Numbered from the stretch's first letter, positions 50,283-59,422 are shown. The stretch is DNA of 64,000 nt from Catellatospora paridis (GCF_009720365.1 NZ_ML769316.1:400228-464227), one strand, 5' to 3'. The notes: generated by a model not told the origin, from the sequence alone. Numbers and translations: made by a program.

Positions 50283-51419
50283 GTGACGATCCCGGAACTG
50301 CTGGCCGAGCGGGAACGCGAAGGCGACGTGCTGGCCTGGCGCCCCGAGCTGTTCCGGCTGGGCGGCGACGGCGACCGAGAGCGGTTCGAGGCACTGCTGG
50401 TCTCGGGGCGGGTGCGCGAGGTCTGCGACACCTTCGCCGAGCAGGTGACCGACCTGGTCGCCGCGCTGCACCCGTCACTGAAAGGTGATCACGACCAGCT
50501 CGCCCGGCTCGCTGCCGAGCACCTGGCCGGCGCCGAGCCGTGGCAGGCCGGCACGTGGGTGTTCTACCCGTGGTCGGGGCGGCTGGTACACCTGCTGGAC
50601 CGCGACGACTTCCGGCTGCTGCGCACCGACCGCAACCGGGGCAAGATCAGCCGGGAGCAGCAGCACAGCCTCGCGGGACGCCGCATCGGCGTCATCGGGC
50701 TGTCGGTCGGCAACAGCGCGGCGCTGACCCTGGCCACCGAAGGGATCGCGACCGCGTTCACCCTCGCGGACTTCGACACCGTGGCCCTGTCCAACCTCAA
50801 CCGTCTGCGTGCCGGGGTGCACGAACTCGGCGTCAACAAGACCGTCATCGCGGCCCGGCAACTGTTCGAACTCGACCCCTACCTCGACGTGGACGTCTAC
50901 CCCGACGGGCTGCACGACAACAACATCAAGCGGTTCTTCCTCGGCGGCAGCGGCCCGATCGACCTGCTGGTCGAGGAGTGCGACGAGCCGCGCATAAAGC
51001 TGGCCGCCCGCGAGTGGGCGCGCACCTGCCGCATCCCGGTCCTGATGGACACCAACGACCGGGGCATGCTCGACATCGAACGCTACGACCTGGAGCCCGA
51101 CCGGCCGCTGCTGCACGGCATCCTCGGCCCGATCGCTTCGGCGGACCTGGCCGACCTCAGCCGGGCCGAGGTGGTCGAGAGCGTGCTCAAGATGATCGGC
51201 GAGATCAGCCCGAAGCTCGCCGCCTCGATCCCGCGCATCGGCGTCGAACTGAGCAGTTGGCCGCAGCTGGCCTCCGGCGTCAGCCTGGGCGGTGCGCTGG
51301 TCGCCGATGTCGCCCGGCGGGTGCTGCTGGGCGAGTTGCGCGAGTCGGGCCGCTTCTACGTCGACCTGGATCTGCTGATCCGCGACGGTGCCGGCAGCGA
51401 CCCGGTGCCGGCCGAGTGA
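50283..51419 (+). CDS. ThiF/MoeB/HesA-like E1 enzyme (Rv1355c-like)
   Basis: This 378-residue protein has an N-terminal helical extension of about 125 residues before a Rossmann domain, RRIGVIGLSVGNSAALTLAT. The E1-like residues LADFDTVALSNLNRLRAG and LFELDPYLDVDVYPDG follow. E1-like enzymes adenylate a carboxylate using ATP. The P-loop is GLSVGNS rather than GxGGxGS. I see no CxxC zinc pair and no obvious catalytic Cys loop, as in Rv1355c-type proteins. The GTG start has GAAGGAGG upstream. It pairs with the GNAT gene; no ubiquitin-like partner is nearby. Confidence 0.8.
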   Translation: MTIPELLAEREREGDVLAWRPELFRLGGDGDRERFEALLVSGRVREVCDTFAEQVTDLVAALHPSLKGDHDQLARLAAEHLAGAEPWQAGTWVFYPWSGRLVHLLDRDDFRLLRTDRNRGKISREQQHSLAGRRIGVIGLSVGNSAALTLATEGIATAFTLADFDTVALSNLNRLRAGVHELGVNKTVIAARQLFELDPYLDVDVYPDGLHDNNIKRFFLGGSGPIDLLVEECDEPRIKLAAREWARTCRIPVLMDTNDRGMLDIERYDLEPDRPLLHGILGPIASADLADLSRAEVVESVLKMIGEISPKLAASIPRIGVELSSWPQLASGVSLGGALVADVARRVLLGELRESGRFYVDLDLLIRDGAGSDPVPAE

Positions 51420-51551
51420 TGTGGCCTGCGCCGGTGTCCGTGGGTCGCGCGCGTGCGGTGGCCGCCACGGCCCGGACTACAGCTCACCCGCACCAGGTGC
51501 GCGGACGACGTGGCGGCCTTTCCCGCAGACGATGCTCCGACCAGCGACGGA

Positions 51552-52721
51552 TCAGACGCGGACGAACTTGACGGCGTCCGCGCGGGCACAGCCCGAGCCG
51601 CTGGAGGTCAGCTTCACCGAGCCGGCCGTGCCGGACGGGAAGTGGTACGAGCCGAGCGACACCCAGCCTGACGTGCCTGTCGTGCCGTTGATGAACGAGG
51701 TGCTGGTGACGCCGTCGTGGACGGTGTCGTAGCGGGCGTTCGGGTCACTGCCCGAATGCACGATCTTGTGCACGAAGACCTGGTAGGTCCCCGCCGCACG
51801 CAGGTTCGGTCGCCAGGTGGCGGTGTTGCCGACGCTGTGGCAGGTGGCGTACCGGGTGGGCGAGGCGTAGTTCCAGCCGGTCAGGGTGGAGTCGAGCCAG
51901 GTGCCGGTCTCGGTGTAGCCGTAGGCGGCCGGCCCGTCGTTGTCGAGGTAGTAGTCCTTCTGCCAGTACCGGATGTAGTCGAACTGCACGGCGGTCGGCA
52001 GGAAGGCCGGGTCCGGCGACGTGCCGTAGCCGATGCTGGTCAGCCAGATGCTGGTGTAGTCGTGGGTCCACTGGCTCGGCGTGTACGCGGCGGTGTATTT
52101 CAACACCCCGTCCACGTAGAACTTCACCGAGGTCTCGGCCCAGTCGATGCCGTAGGTGTGCCACTGGCGCAGGTCGAGGCCGGTGTTGTAGGTCGAGCCC
52201 GGGTGGTATGGGCCAGACGCTCCCCCGCCGTTCCAGGTGTGCACGCCGGAGTGGTTGTTGCGCAGCAGCGCGGGCGAGGACGTCGAGTCGATCTCGAAGC
52301 CGTCGATCTCGGTGCGCTGCTCGGCCGGGAACGTCGTGGACCCGTTGCCCGCCATCAGCCAGAACGAGCTGTGCCAGCCCACCCCGTCGTTGATCTTCGC
52401 GCGGGTCTCGTAGTAGCCGTACCGCATGGTCTGCTTGCTGACGAGCCCACCGCCGGTGAAGCTCTTGCCCGCGTACGCCTCCTGCTTGAGGTTGATGCTC
52501 ATCAGGCCGCCGGAGACGGTCACGTTCTCGGGCCGCTGGGCGCTGTAGGCCTTGACGTCGGTGCGGTAGTTCCACTTCGCGGTGTCGACGGTGCTGCCGT
52601 CGAAGTCGTCGCTGAAGACCATGGTCCAGCCGGTGCCGGTCGGGTCGGCTTGCGCGGGTGCCGCCGCGCCCATGCCGATGACGGTCGCGAGCACGGCTCC
52701 CAGGGTGACGGCGCGTCGCAT
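51552..52721 (-). CDS. Secreted GH16 glycosidase with Golvesin-like C-terminal domain
   Basis: This 389-residue secreted endo-glycosidase has a signal peptide (MRRAVTLGAVLATVIGMG, cleaved after APAQA). The GH16 jelly roll at about 30-265 has active-site motif EIDGFE (Glu138, Asp140, Glu143). A C-terminal domain at about 270-389 (AAYGYTETGTWLDS, ATWRPNLRAAGTYQVFV, CARADAVKFVRV) matches Golvesin/xanthan-lyase-type carbohydrate-binding modules. GH16 enzymes cut beta-1,3/1,4-glucans or galactans; the ExDxxE form does not settle which. The ATG overlaps the enolase stop by one base. It is the last gene of the large operon. Confidence 0.9.
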   Translation of the reverse strand: MRRAVTLGAVLATVIGMGAAAPAQADPTGTGWTMVFSDDFDGSTVDTAKWNYRTDVKAYSAQRPENVTVSGGLMSINLKQEAYAGKSFTGGGLVSKQTMRYGYYETRAKINDGVGWHSSFWLMAGNGSTTFPAEQRTEIDGFEIDSTSSPALLRNNHSGVHTWNGGGASGPYHPGSTYNTGLDLRQWHTYGIDWAETSVKFYVDGVLKYTAAYTPSQWTHDYTSIWLTSIGYGTSPDPAFLPTAVQFDYIRYWQKDYYLDNDGPAAYGYTETGTWLDSTLTGWNYASPTRYATCHSVGNTATWRPNLRAAGTYQVFVHKIVHSGSDPNARYDTVHDGVTSTSFINGTTGTSGWVSLGSYHFPSGTAGSVKLTSSGSGCARADAVKFVRV

Positions 52722-52877
52722 CAGTTGCTCCCTTGGTAGAGGCGGTTGTCGGTGAGGTCGGCAGAACGTCCGGCCATCCTGCGCACCGTCGGTTCGTCGA
52801 CGGTGATGCCGAGGCCGGGTGCGGTGGACACGGTGCGGGTCATCGGCCCGTCCGGCCCGGGCAGGGGTGAGTCGAGG
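52695..52877. repeat. 183-bp direct repeat, copy B (functional GH16/enolase junction)
   Basis: This is the intact source copy of the duplicated segment found at 47355-47537. It contains the end of the enolase-family gene and the first nine codons of the GH16 gene. The two copies differ at four positions. Recombination between them could delete the intervening 5.3 kb. Confidence 0.9.
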
Positions 52878-53962
52878 TCGGGGGCGACGGCGGCGAGCGG
52901 GTTGTCGCCCACCCAGTGCTCCATGACCTCCAGGTTCGGCATCGCGGCGGCGCACTGCAGGCTCGCTGCGAAGTGCACCGCCGAGCCGATGCTCACGTGC
53001 GGCGTGGCCTGCGCCCCGAACGCGTCGGCGAGCACGGCGATCCGCATCGTCTCGGTGATGCCGCCGGCCCGGCAGACGTCCGGTTGCAGGACGTGCAGCG
53101 CGCCGGCGCGCAGGAACTCCAGCGCCCGGTGCCGGTTGGCCAGGGAGTCCAGGGCCAGCGGCAGGTCGAGGCGGGCGGCGAGGGTGCGGTAGTCGTCGAG
53201 CTGTTCGGGGGGCACTGGCATCTCGAAGAAGCCGACGCCGAGTTCTTGCAGGCCACGGCCGACGTGCAGGGCTTGGCGGAGGTCGTACTGCCCGGCGGCG
53301 TCGGCGTAGACGGTCGGCAGGACCGCCGCGACCTCGGCGACCGAGGCCAGGTCGCGTTCGGGTGTCACGCCGATGGCGACCTTCGCGGCGGTCCAGCCGG
53401 CGTCGCGAAGCCGTTGTGCGGTCTGGCGGACCGCGGCCAGGCCCGCGTCGCCGGAGCCGGTCGGGGCGGCGGGGATGCCCGACGCGTACACGGGCACGGC
53501 CGTGCGGAACGCCCCGCCGAGCAGCCGGTGCACGGGCTGGCCGAGGGTGCGGCCCCAGGCGTCCCACAGGGCGATGTCGACTCCGGCGATCGCCTCCAGC
53601 CAGAAGCCGGAGTCGTGGCCGCGCACCCGCATCGCGGCGTACATCCGCTCCCAGGTCACCGCGATCTCGTCGACGGAGGTCCCGACGACCAGTGGCGCCA
53701 GCAGTTCCGTGACGAGGGCGGCGGTGACCCTGGCGGCAACCGGGGCTTTGCACTCGCCCCAGCCGACGACGCCGTCGGCGGTCTCGACCCTCACCAGGAC
53801 GGTGTCGATGGTGGCGGAGTAGGCGTAGCGGCGGCGGGCCTGGACCGGGTAGGCGCCCAGCGCCGCGCCGCTGCTGCTCCAGGCGCGGGCGCCCCAGTAG
53901 CGTTCGCCGATCGGTTCGGCGAGCAGCGCGAAGGCCTCGACGGAGATGACCTTCATCGTCAT
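52721..53962 (-). CDS. Enolase-superfamily (mandelate racemase-like) dehydratase/cycloisomerase
   Basis: This 413-residue enolase-superfamily enzyme has probable metal ligands Asp221 (VYADAAGQYD), Glu247 (FFEMPVPPEQ) and Asp272 (LALDSLANRH). A further Asp295 (LQPDVCRAGG) and catalytic His322 (TPHVSIGSA) are present. The usual KxK motif is KVA (Lys194, Ala196), so the second Lys, which acts as a base in mandelate racemase, is missing. That fits a sugar-acid dehydratase or lactone cycloisomerase using His as base. ATG 53962 overlaps the GH2 stop (ATGA). It likely acts on an aldonic or anhydro-sugar acid. Confidence 0.87.
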   Translation of the reverse strand: MTMKVISVEAFALLAEPIGERYWGARAWSSSGAALGAYPVQARRRYAYSATIDTVLVRVETADGVVGWGECKAPVAARVTAALVTELLAPLVVGTSVDEIAVTWERMYAAMRVRGHDSGFWLEAIAGVDIALWDAWGRTLGQPVHRLLGGAFRTAVPVYASGIPAAPTGSGDAGLAAVRQTAQRLRDAGWTAAKVAIGVTPERDLASVAEVAAVLPTVYADAAGQYDLRQALHVGRGLQELGVGFFEMPVPPEQLDDYRTLAARLDLPLALDSLANRHRALEFLRAGALHVLQPDVCRAGGITETMRIAVLADAFGAQATPHVSIGSAVHFAASLQCAAAMPNLEVMEHWVGDNPLAAVAPDLDSPLPGPDGPMTRTVSTAPGLGITVDEPTVRRMAGRSADLTDNRLYQGSN

Positions 53963-56900
53963 GCCACCGGGGTGAGGCGGATCGCGTTGCTGCGCAGGAA
54001 GCCGCCGCTGAACGTCGACACGACCCGGCCCGCGCCGGCGGCCATCGCCCAGGTGCCCAGGGTCGTCCAGGCACCGGACTGGGTCACCTGGTTGACCGTG
54101 ACGGTGGCGGTGCCGCCGGTGTGGGTGACGGCGTACTGGGCGGCGGTGGTGCTGCCGGTGTTGGCCGGGACCCAGATCTCGACCCGGTAGTTCGCGGCGG
54201 CGGCGAGGGTCGGCCGCCAGGTGGCGCTCGCCCCGGCGGCGTCGGTGTAGCGGCTCGGGGTGCCGTCGACGCCGGTCAGGGAGCTCGCCGACCACGTGCC
54301 GGTCTCGGTGTAGCCGACGACGCCGGAGCAGTTCGGCGCGGTGGCGGTCACGGTCAGCATGACCTGGCGCGGGCCGGGTGTGCCGGGCACCAGGTACGCG
54401 GCGGACGGCGCGCTGATCCCGGCCGGGCTGACGGCACGGACCCGGTGGGTGCGCCCGGCCGCCTCCGCGGTGGTGCCGAGCAGCAACTGGTTGACTCCCG
54501 CCACCGTGGCGAGTGGTGTCTCCGCGCCGCATTCGTCGACGGTGACGAGGTAGCCCTCGGCACCGGCGACCGCCGACCAGGTCAGCGTGGTTTGACCGGC
54601 GCTGGTGCTGCTGGTCAGCGCGGTCGGGGCGGCGGGCACGGCACCGGGCCCGGCGGGCCGGGTGCGGGCGGTGACCGTCTTCGGCGGCGACCAGCCGGTG
54701 GCTGTCTGGGTGCGTACCGCGAGCTGGTAGTCGCGGTCGGGCAGCAGCCCCGGCACGGTCAGCAGGTCGACCGCGGCGGCCTCGATGAGGTGGGTGGCGC
54801 CGCCGGTGACGGCGACCTCGTGCCGCTCGGCGTGGCGGTCGGGGGTGAGGCGCACGCCGAGGGTGTCGCCGCCGCGCAGCACGCCGTGCACGGTGGGCGC
54901 GGCCGGTGCCGTCTGGGGCACAGCGGTGCGGGGCTCGGACCAGGCGGTCAGCAGCGCGGAGGCGGTGCGGGCGCGGATCCGTACGCTGTGCGGCACTCCC
55001 CCGGCGAGACCCTCGATCCTGGTGGACGCCTTGAGCGTGGTCAGGTAGTCACGGACCACGCTGCCGCCGGTGCTCACCTCGACCTGGTAGTTGACCGCGC
55101 TGGGCACGGTCATGAAGCCCGCGACGAGGCCGCCGGGGATCGGTGCGAGGTCCTGCCAGCGCGGCGGTAGCCCGAGCGCGGCGGCGGTCGGCGTGACGGT
55201 GACGGGCGCGGACGGCGCGGAGCTGCCGGACCCGTTGCGAGCGGTGACGGTCACCTGATACGTGGTGCCGTTGACCAGCCCGGTCAGGTCGGCGAACGGG
55301 TTGGCGGTGTCGGTGGAGGTGACCACGGTGGACCCGGTGGTCGCGGTGGCCCGGTAGCCGACGGCCCCGGCGACCGGGGCGAAGGCGACCCGCAGTGCGC
55401 CGTCGGCGGCCACTGCGGCGACGCCGGTCGGGGTGGCCGGGGGCCGCAGGTCGGCGGTGGCGACGGCCATCTCGTAGCCGAGCGGGCTGAGCAGGGTCAG
55501 CCGCTGCCCGACGGCCGTGCCGGGGTCGGTCCAGCCGAAGCCGACCTGCACCGGGGCCGCTCCGGGCAGGAGGTCGGGCAGGTCGATCAGGCGGCCGTCG
55601 AGGACCGTTCCGGACGCGTCGGTGACCTGCCAGGCGAGCCGGTAGCCGCGCAGCGGGTAGGCGGGGGCGTCGGTGGCGAGGGTGCCGCGCGGGGTCAGCG
55701 TGAGCAGGCTCAGCCGGGCACCGGAGCCCGGTGAGGTGGTGACGGTCAGCGACCTGATCGGCGCGTTGGTCGCCTGCAGTTGCGGGTAGGCCCGTTTGAG
55801 CTGCCCCCACACGTTCTGAATGCCCCAGCCGCGGACCTGGTTGGCCGAGGTGCCGCCGAAGTTGCTGCGGTAGTCGTTGAAGGTCCAGTGCGACGAACCG
55901 ATCAGCCAGGGCCGGCCCGTGAAGGCGCTCGCCGCCGCCGCGGAGGTCGTCGTGAAGTCCACGTCCTCGCGGCTGATCGGGAACGTGAACGTGTCGGAGC
56001 TGTACTCGCTGACGAAGATCGGCTTCGTCGGGTAGAGGCTGTGCGCGTGGTCGGCCCCGGAGGCGAAGCCGCCGTACATGTTGATGCAGGCGAAGTCCGT
56101 GTACTGCAGCGCCTCGTCGGCGCCGGTGGCCGCGGCGCCGAAGCTGTTGGAGACGTAGGTGTACAGACGGGTGCTGTCGAGCTTGGTCCGGGCGTGGGCG
56201 ATGATGTCGCGCACGTAGGTCCGCCCGGCCGCGCTCGCGCCCTGGATCTCGTTCGCCACCGACCAGGCGATCACCGACGGGTGGTTGTAGTCGCGGCGGA
56301 TCATGTCGGTGAGCTGCCCGACGGTCACCGGGTCCGTGGGGTCGAGATTCGCGCCGCCGCCCCACACCGGGATCTCCTCGATGATCAGCAGGCCGCGCTC
56401 GTCGGCGTAGTCGAGCAGTTCGGGGGCCTGCGGGACGTGGTGGATGCGGGTCAGGTTGGCTCCGGAGGCCTTCATCCGGTCCAGGTCCCGGCGGATCAGG
56501 TACGTCGGCTCGGTGGCCCCGACGATCCGGTCGTCACCGACCCGGTTGTAGCCGTTGAGGCGTATGGGTTCCCCGTTGAGCAGCAGTGACGTGCCCTGGA
56601 CCGCCACGGTGCGCAGCCCGAACCGGTCCGCCAGCGCATGGCGCACCGTGCCGCCGGTCTTCGCCGTGGTCGTGAACGTGTACAGGTTCGGCTGGTCCAG
56701 GCCCCACAGGGCGAAGCTGCCGGCGGGCAGGTTCACGGTGAGCAGCCCCTCGGCGCTGCCGCCCGCGGGGACGCTCACCTGCACGCTGGGCACGGTGACC
56801 CCGGCGAGCGGCTGTCCGGCGGCGTCGGTGACCGTGCCGGACAGGGTCACCGTCTGCGCGGAGGTGGCTCGGTTGCTGACGGTGACCCAGTTCTTGAGCT

Positions 56901-57534
56901 GCGCCGACGGCCCGGCGAGTGTCACCGTGGTGATGACGTGCTGGCGTTCGATGCGGACCGCGTCGTTGACGGTGAAGCCGACGGAGCGGCTGAACCCGCC
57001 CCAGGGCCACCAGGCGCCGACGGAGTAGGTGTTGTCGACCGCAACCGCGATCGTGTTGTCGCCGGCGGCGGCGAGCAGGGCGGTCACGTCGTACTCGAAG
57101 GCCGTGTAGCCGCCCTTGTGCTCGCCCAGCAGCGTTCCGTTGAACCAGACTTTCGCCTGGTGGTAGAGGGCCTCGAAGCGCAGCCGCACCACCTGCCCGG
57201 CGGTGTGGGCGGGGCTGGGCACGCGCTCGCGATACCAGGCGAGGCCGCGGTAGTTGGCGTAGGTGTCGTGGACGTCCCAGTTGCCGGGGACGAGCTGCTC
57301 GGCCCAGGCGGCGTCGTTGAGGGCGGTTCCGGCATAGCCGTTGGCCTCGCCGGTGCGGCCGGGGTCGGTGGCGAACTTCCAGATGCCGTCGAGGGTGATG
57401 TCGGTCTGACCCGCGGTGTGGGCGTGGCCGGGGGGCAGCGCTTGCGCGTCGTCGGTGGGCAGGGACAGGGGCAGGAGTGCACCGGCGCAGCCTGCGCCGA
57501 GGAGTTTCAGTACGTCGCGGCGTGGCAGGGACAT
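53959..57534 (-). CDS. Secreted GH2 beta-galactosidase/glycosidase, multidomain
   Basis: This 1,191-residue enzyme has a twin-arginine signal peptide (RRDVLKLLGAGCAGALLPL). The GH2 sugar-binding, immunoglobulin-like and TIM-barrel domains span about 40-620, with acid/base Glu429 (WSVANEIQ) and nucleophile Glu510 (FVSEYSSD). About four fibronectin-III-like repeats fill 700-1060. A Golvesin-like domain at about 1075-1191 resembles the one in the GH16 protein. The ATG has GGAGG five bases upstream; a longer in-frame start is unsupported. GH2 enzymes remove terminal beta-galactose, beta-mannose or beta-glucuronate. Galactosidase is the default call. Confidence 0.9.
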   Translation of the reverse strand: MSLPRRDVLKLLGAGCAGALLPLSLPTDDAQALPPGHAHTAGQTDITLDGIWKFATDPGRTGEANGYAGTALNDAAWAEQLVPGNWDVHDTYANYRGLAWYRERVPSPAHTAGQVVRLRFEALYHQAKVWFNGTLLGEHKGGYTAFEYDVTALLAAAGDNTIAVAVDNTYSVGAWWPWGGFSRSVGFTVNDAVRIERQHVITTVTLAGPSAQLKNWVTVSNRATSAQTVTLSGTVTDAAGQPLAGVTVPSVQVSVPAGGSAEGLLTVNLPAGSFALWGLDQPNLYTFTTTAKTGGTVRHALADRFGLRTVAVQGTSLLLNGEPIRLNGYNRVGDDRIVGATEPTYLIRRDLDRMKASGANLTRIHHVPQAPELLDYADERGLLIIEEIPVWGGGANLDPTDPVTVGQLTDMIRRDYNHPSVIAWSVANEIQGASAAGRTYVRDIIAHARTKLDSTRLYTYVSNSFGAAATGADEALQYTDFACINMYGGFASGADHAHSLYPTKPIFVSEYSSDTFTFPISREDVDFTTTSAAAASAFTGRPWLIGSSHWTFNDYRSNFGGTSANQVRGWGIQNVWGQLKRAYPQLQATNAPIRSLTVTTSPGSGARLSLLTLTPRGTLATDAPAYPLRGYRLAWQVTDASGTVLDGRLIDLPDLLPGAAPVQVGFGWTDPGTAVGQRLTLLSPLGYEMAVATADLRPPATPTGVAAVAADGALRVAFAPVAGAVGYRATATTGSTVVTSTDTANPFADLTGLVNGTTYQVTVTARNGSGSSAPSAPVTVTPTAAALGLPPRWQDLAPIPGGLVAGFMTVPSAVNYQVEVSTGGSVVRDYLTTLKASTRIEGLAGGVPHSVRIRARTASALLTAWSEPRTAVPQTAPAAPTVHGVLRGGDTLGVRLTPDRHAERHEVAVTGGATHLIEAAAVDLLTVPGLLPDRDYQLAVRTQTATGWSPPKTVTARTRPAGPGAVPAAPTALTSSTSAGQTTLTWSAVAGAEGYLVTVDECGAETPLATVAGVNQLLLGTTAEAAGRTHRVRAVSPAGISAPSAAYLVPGTPGPRQVMLTVTATAPNCSGVVGYTETGTWSASSLTGVDGTPSRYTDAAGASATWRPTLAAAANYRVEIWVPANTGSTTAAQYAVTHTGGTATVTVNQVTQSGAWTTLGTWAMAAGAGRVVSTFSGGFLRSNAIRLTPVA

Positions 57535-57596
57535 GACGCCTCCGGGGTGGGGACGGGCGGGGTGGGAGCGGGTGGGGTGGGCTGGCCGTGCCGGAC

Positions 57597-58544
57597 TCAG
57601 CGGGGCACGGCGGCGTCGAGGAGCGCGAGCAGGAGCGGGCCCTGCCCCCACGGGAAGACGCCGGTGGTGCGGTGCAGGTAGATGTCGGGCGGGCCGGCGG
57701 GGGTGGCCGCCGAGACCGGCAGCCCGCCGTTCCCGTCGAGAGCGGCGACGGCCGCGTGCAGGCTCCGGTCGGCGAGGGCACGCCGGCTCGGATCGACCAT
57801 CCCGGTACGCAGGCCGTGCTGGATCCCGACCGCCACGAGCGCGGACACGCTGTGCTCGACGGGGGCAGCCGGGTCGTCGACGATCGTGCGCCAGCGGCCG
57901 TCGGTCTCGTACCGGGCCAGCGCGTCCAGCAGGCGCGACGTGCGCTGCCGCAGGGCGCGGTGGGCGGCGTCGCGAGCGGGGTCGGCCGGTCCGAGTGGGA
58001 CGAGGCCGTGCAGCGCCCAGCCCTGGCCGCGTCCCCAGTGGACGTTGTTGGCGCGGGCCGGGCCGGTGTTGAAGGAGTGGCTGAACAGCCCGGTCTCGTC
58101 CTGGAGCCGGTCGCAGGCCAGGGACATCGCGGCGGCGGCCGCGTCCGGGTGCCCGGCGAGCAGGAGCCCGGGGGCGTCGGTGTGCATGCAGTCGACCCAG
58201 ACGGTGTCGCCGAGGTCGGGCAGGTCGGGCCGGTGGACCGGCAGCGGGACGCCGTCGCGCCATACCGCGGCGACGAACCTGGCGATCGCCGCGTCGACCC
58301 GGATCGCAGGGCGCAGCCGGTGCAACTCGACGAGCACCTCGACCGGGATGAGGTGATCGGTCGGCTCCGCCTGCGGACCGAGGGCGGGAGCGGTCAGGTC
58401 CGCGACGGCGTCGATCCACTGCGGACGGTCGTAGCGGGATCCGGCGCGCAGCAGCCCGAGCAGGGCCATGCCCTCGCCGAATCCCCAGATCCGGAAGTCG
58501 TGGTCGAGCGTGCGCGCTGCCACGGCTTCGATCGTGTCGCGCAT
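57597..58544 (-). CDS. GH88/GH105 unsaturated glucuronyl/galacturonyl hydrolase
   Basis: This 315-residue cytoplasmic alpha/alpha-barrel hydrolase has VWVDCMHTDAPGLLLAGHPD, with the conserved catalytic Asp pair, and HWGRGQGWALHGLVPLG, the WGRGQGW signature of GH88/105. These enzymes remove the 4,5-unsaturated uronic acid left by polysaccharide lyases. The ATG at 58544 has GGAGGG upstream; an earlier in-frame start adds a low-complexity leader. Its presence implies that a lyase product is imported, though no lyase lies in the window. Confidence 0.88.
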   Translation of the reverse strand: MRDTIEAVAARTLDHDFRIWGFGEGMALLGLLRAGSRYDRPQWIDAVADLTAPALGPQAEPTDHLIPVEVLVELHRLRPAIRVDAAIARFVAAVWRDGVPLPVHRPDLPDLGDTVWVDCMHTDAPGLLLAGHPDAAAAAMSLACDRLQDETGLFSHSFNTGPARANNVHWGRGQGWALHGLVPLGPADPARDAAHRALRQRTSRLLDALARYETDGRWRTIVDDPAAPVEHSVSALVAVGIQHGLRTGMVDPSRRALADRSLHAAVAALDGNGGLPVSAATPAGPPDIYLHRTTGVFPWGQGPLLLALLDAAVPR

Positions 58545-58554
58545 CCGCCCTCCC

Positions 58555-59397
58555 TCAGGCCTGGCCGACGAGCTGGCGCTGGCGGCCGAGACCGTCGATC
58601 TCGACTTCGACGACCTGGCCGGCACGCAGGTAGGGCCGGTCCGGCAGCCCGATGGCGCAGCCCGGCGGGGTACCTGTGTTGATCACGTCGCCGGGTTCGA
58701 GGACCATGAACTGGCTGACGTGCCAGACCAGGTACGCCACGTCGAAGATCATGTCGGCGGTGGTGCCGTTCTGGCGCAGCTGCCCGTCGACCCACAGCCG
58801 CATGCCCAGGTCGTTCACGTCGCCGACCTCGTCGGGGGTGACCAGCCACGGGCCGAGCGGGTTGAAGGTCTCGCAGCATTTGCCCTTGTCCCAGGTGCCG
58901 CCACGCTCGTGCTGGAAGACGCGCTCGGATACGTCATGGGAGACGGCGTAGCCGCCGATCACGGCCTTCGCGTCGGCCGGGGAGTCCAGGTAGCGGGCGG
59001 TGGCGCCGATGACGACGGCGAGTTCGACCTCCCAGTCCACGGCGGTGCCGCCGCGCGGCAGCAGCACGTCGTCGTGGGGTCCGACGACGGTGTTGGACGC
59101 CTTGAGGAACAGCGCCGGCTCGTCGGGCCAGGTCTGCAGCCCCGGCTTGCGGAAGTTGGGACCGATACAGACGACCTTGCCGGGCCGGGCCACCGGCGCG
59201 CCGACCCGCTGCCCCGCGAGGTCGAGCACGGGCAGGTCCCCGGCGGCGAAGGCCCGTTCGGCACGGTTTACCCCGCCGCCGTCGAGGAATCCCCCGTCGA
59301 CGTCCGGGGTGACCGACGACAGGTCGAAGGCGGTGCCGTGCTGGTCCAGCATGGCGGGCCGTTCACGGCCGGCCGGTCCGATCCGCATGAATCGCAT
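58555..59397 (-). CDS. Fumarylacetoacetate hydrolase-family enzyme
   Basis: This 280-residue FAH-superfamily enzyme has metal ligands in the region VDWEVELAVVIGATARYLDS (ExE) and in YAVSHDVSERVFQHERGGTW. The C-terminal DVINTGTPPGCAIG is the family signature. Close relatives hydrolyse 2,4-diketo-3-deoxy-fuconate/rhamnonate or act as dehydratases or lyases on related acids. In this operon a step in deoxy-keto sugar-acid breakdown is most likely. Ten bases separate its stop from the GH88/105 start. Confidence 0.87.
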   Translation of the reverse strand: MRFMRIGPAGRERPAMLDQHGTAFDLSSVTPDVDGGFLDGGGVNRAERAFAAGDLPVLDLAGQRVGAPVARPGKVVCIGPNFRKPGLQTWPDEPALFLKASNTVVGPHDDVLLPRGGTAVDWEVELAVVIGATARYLDSPADAKAVIGGYAVSHDVSERVFQHERGGTWDKGKCCETFNPLGPWLVTPDEVGDVNDLGMRLWVDGQLRQNGTTADMIFDVAYLVWHVSQFMVLEPGDVINTGTPPGCAIGLPDRPYLRAGQVVEVEIDGLGRQRQLVGQA

Positions 59398-59422
59398 CGC
59401 AGCGCCTCGCTTTTCCGATGTG

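Noticed and set aside
57535-58419. N-terminal extension of the GH2 gene to 58419
   Set aside because: The extension overlaps the GH88/105 gene in another frame and is Pro/Arg-rich. ATG 57534 gives a Tat signal and has a good ribosome site.
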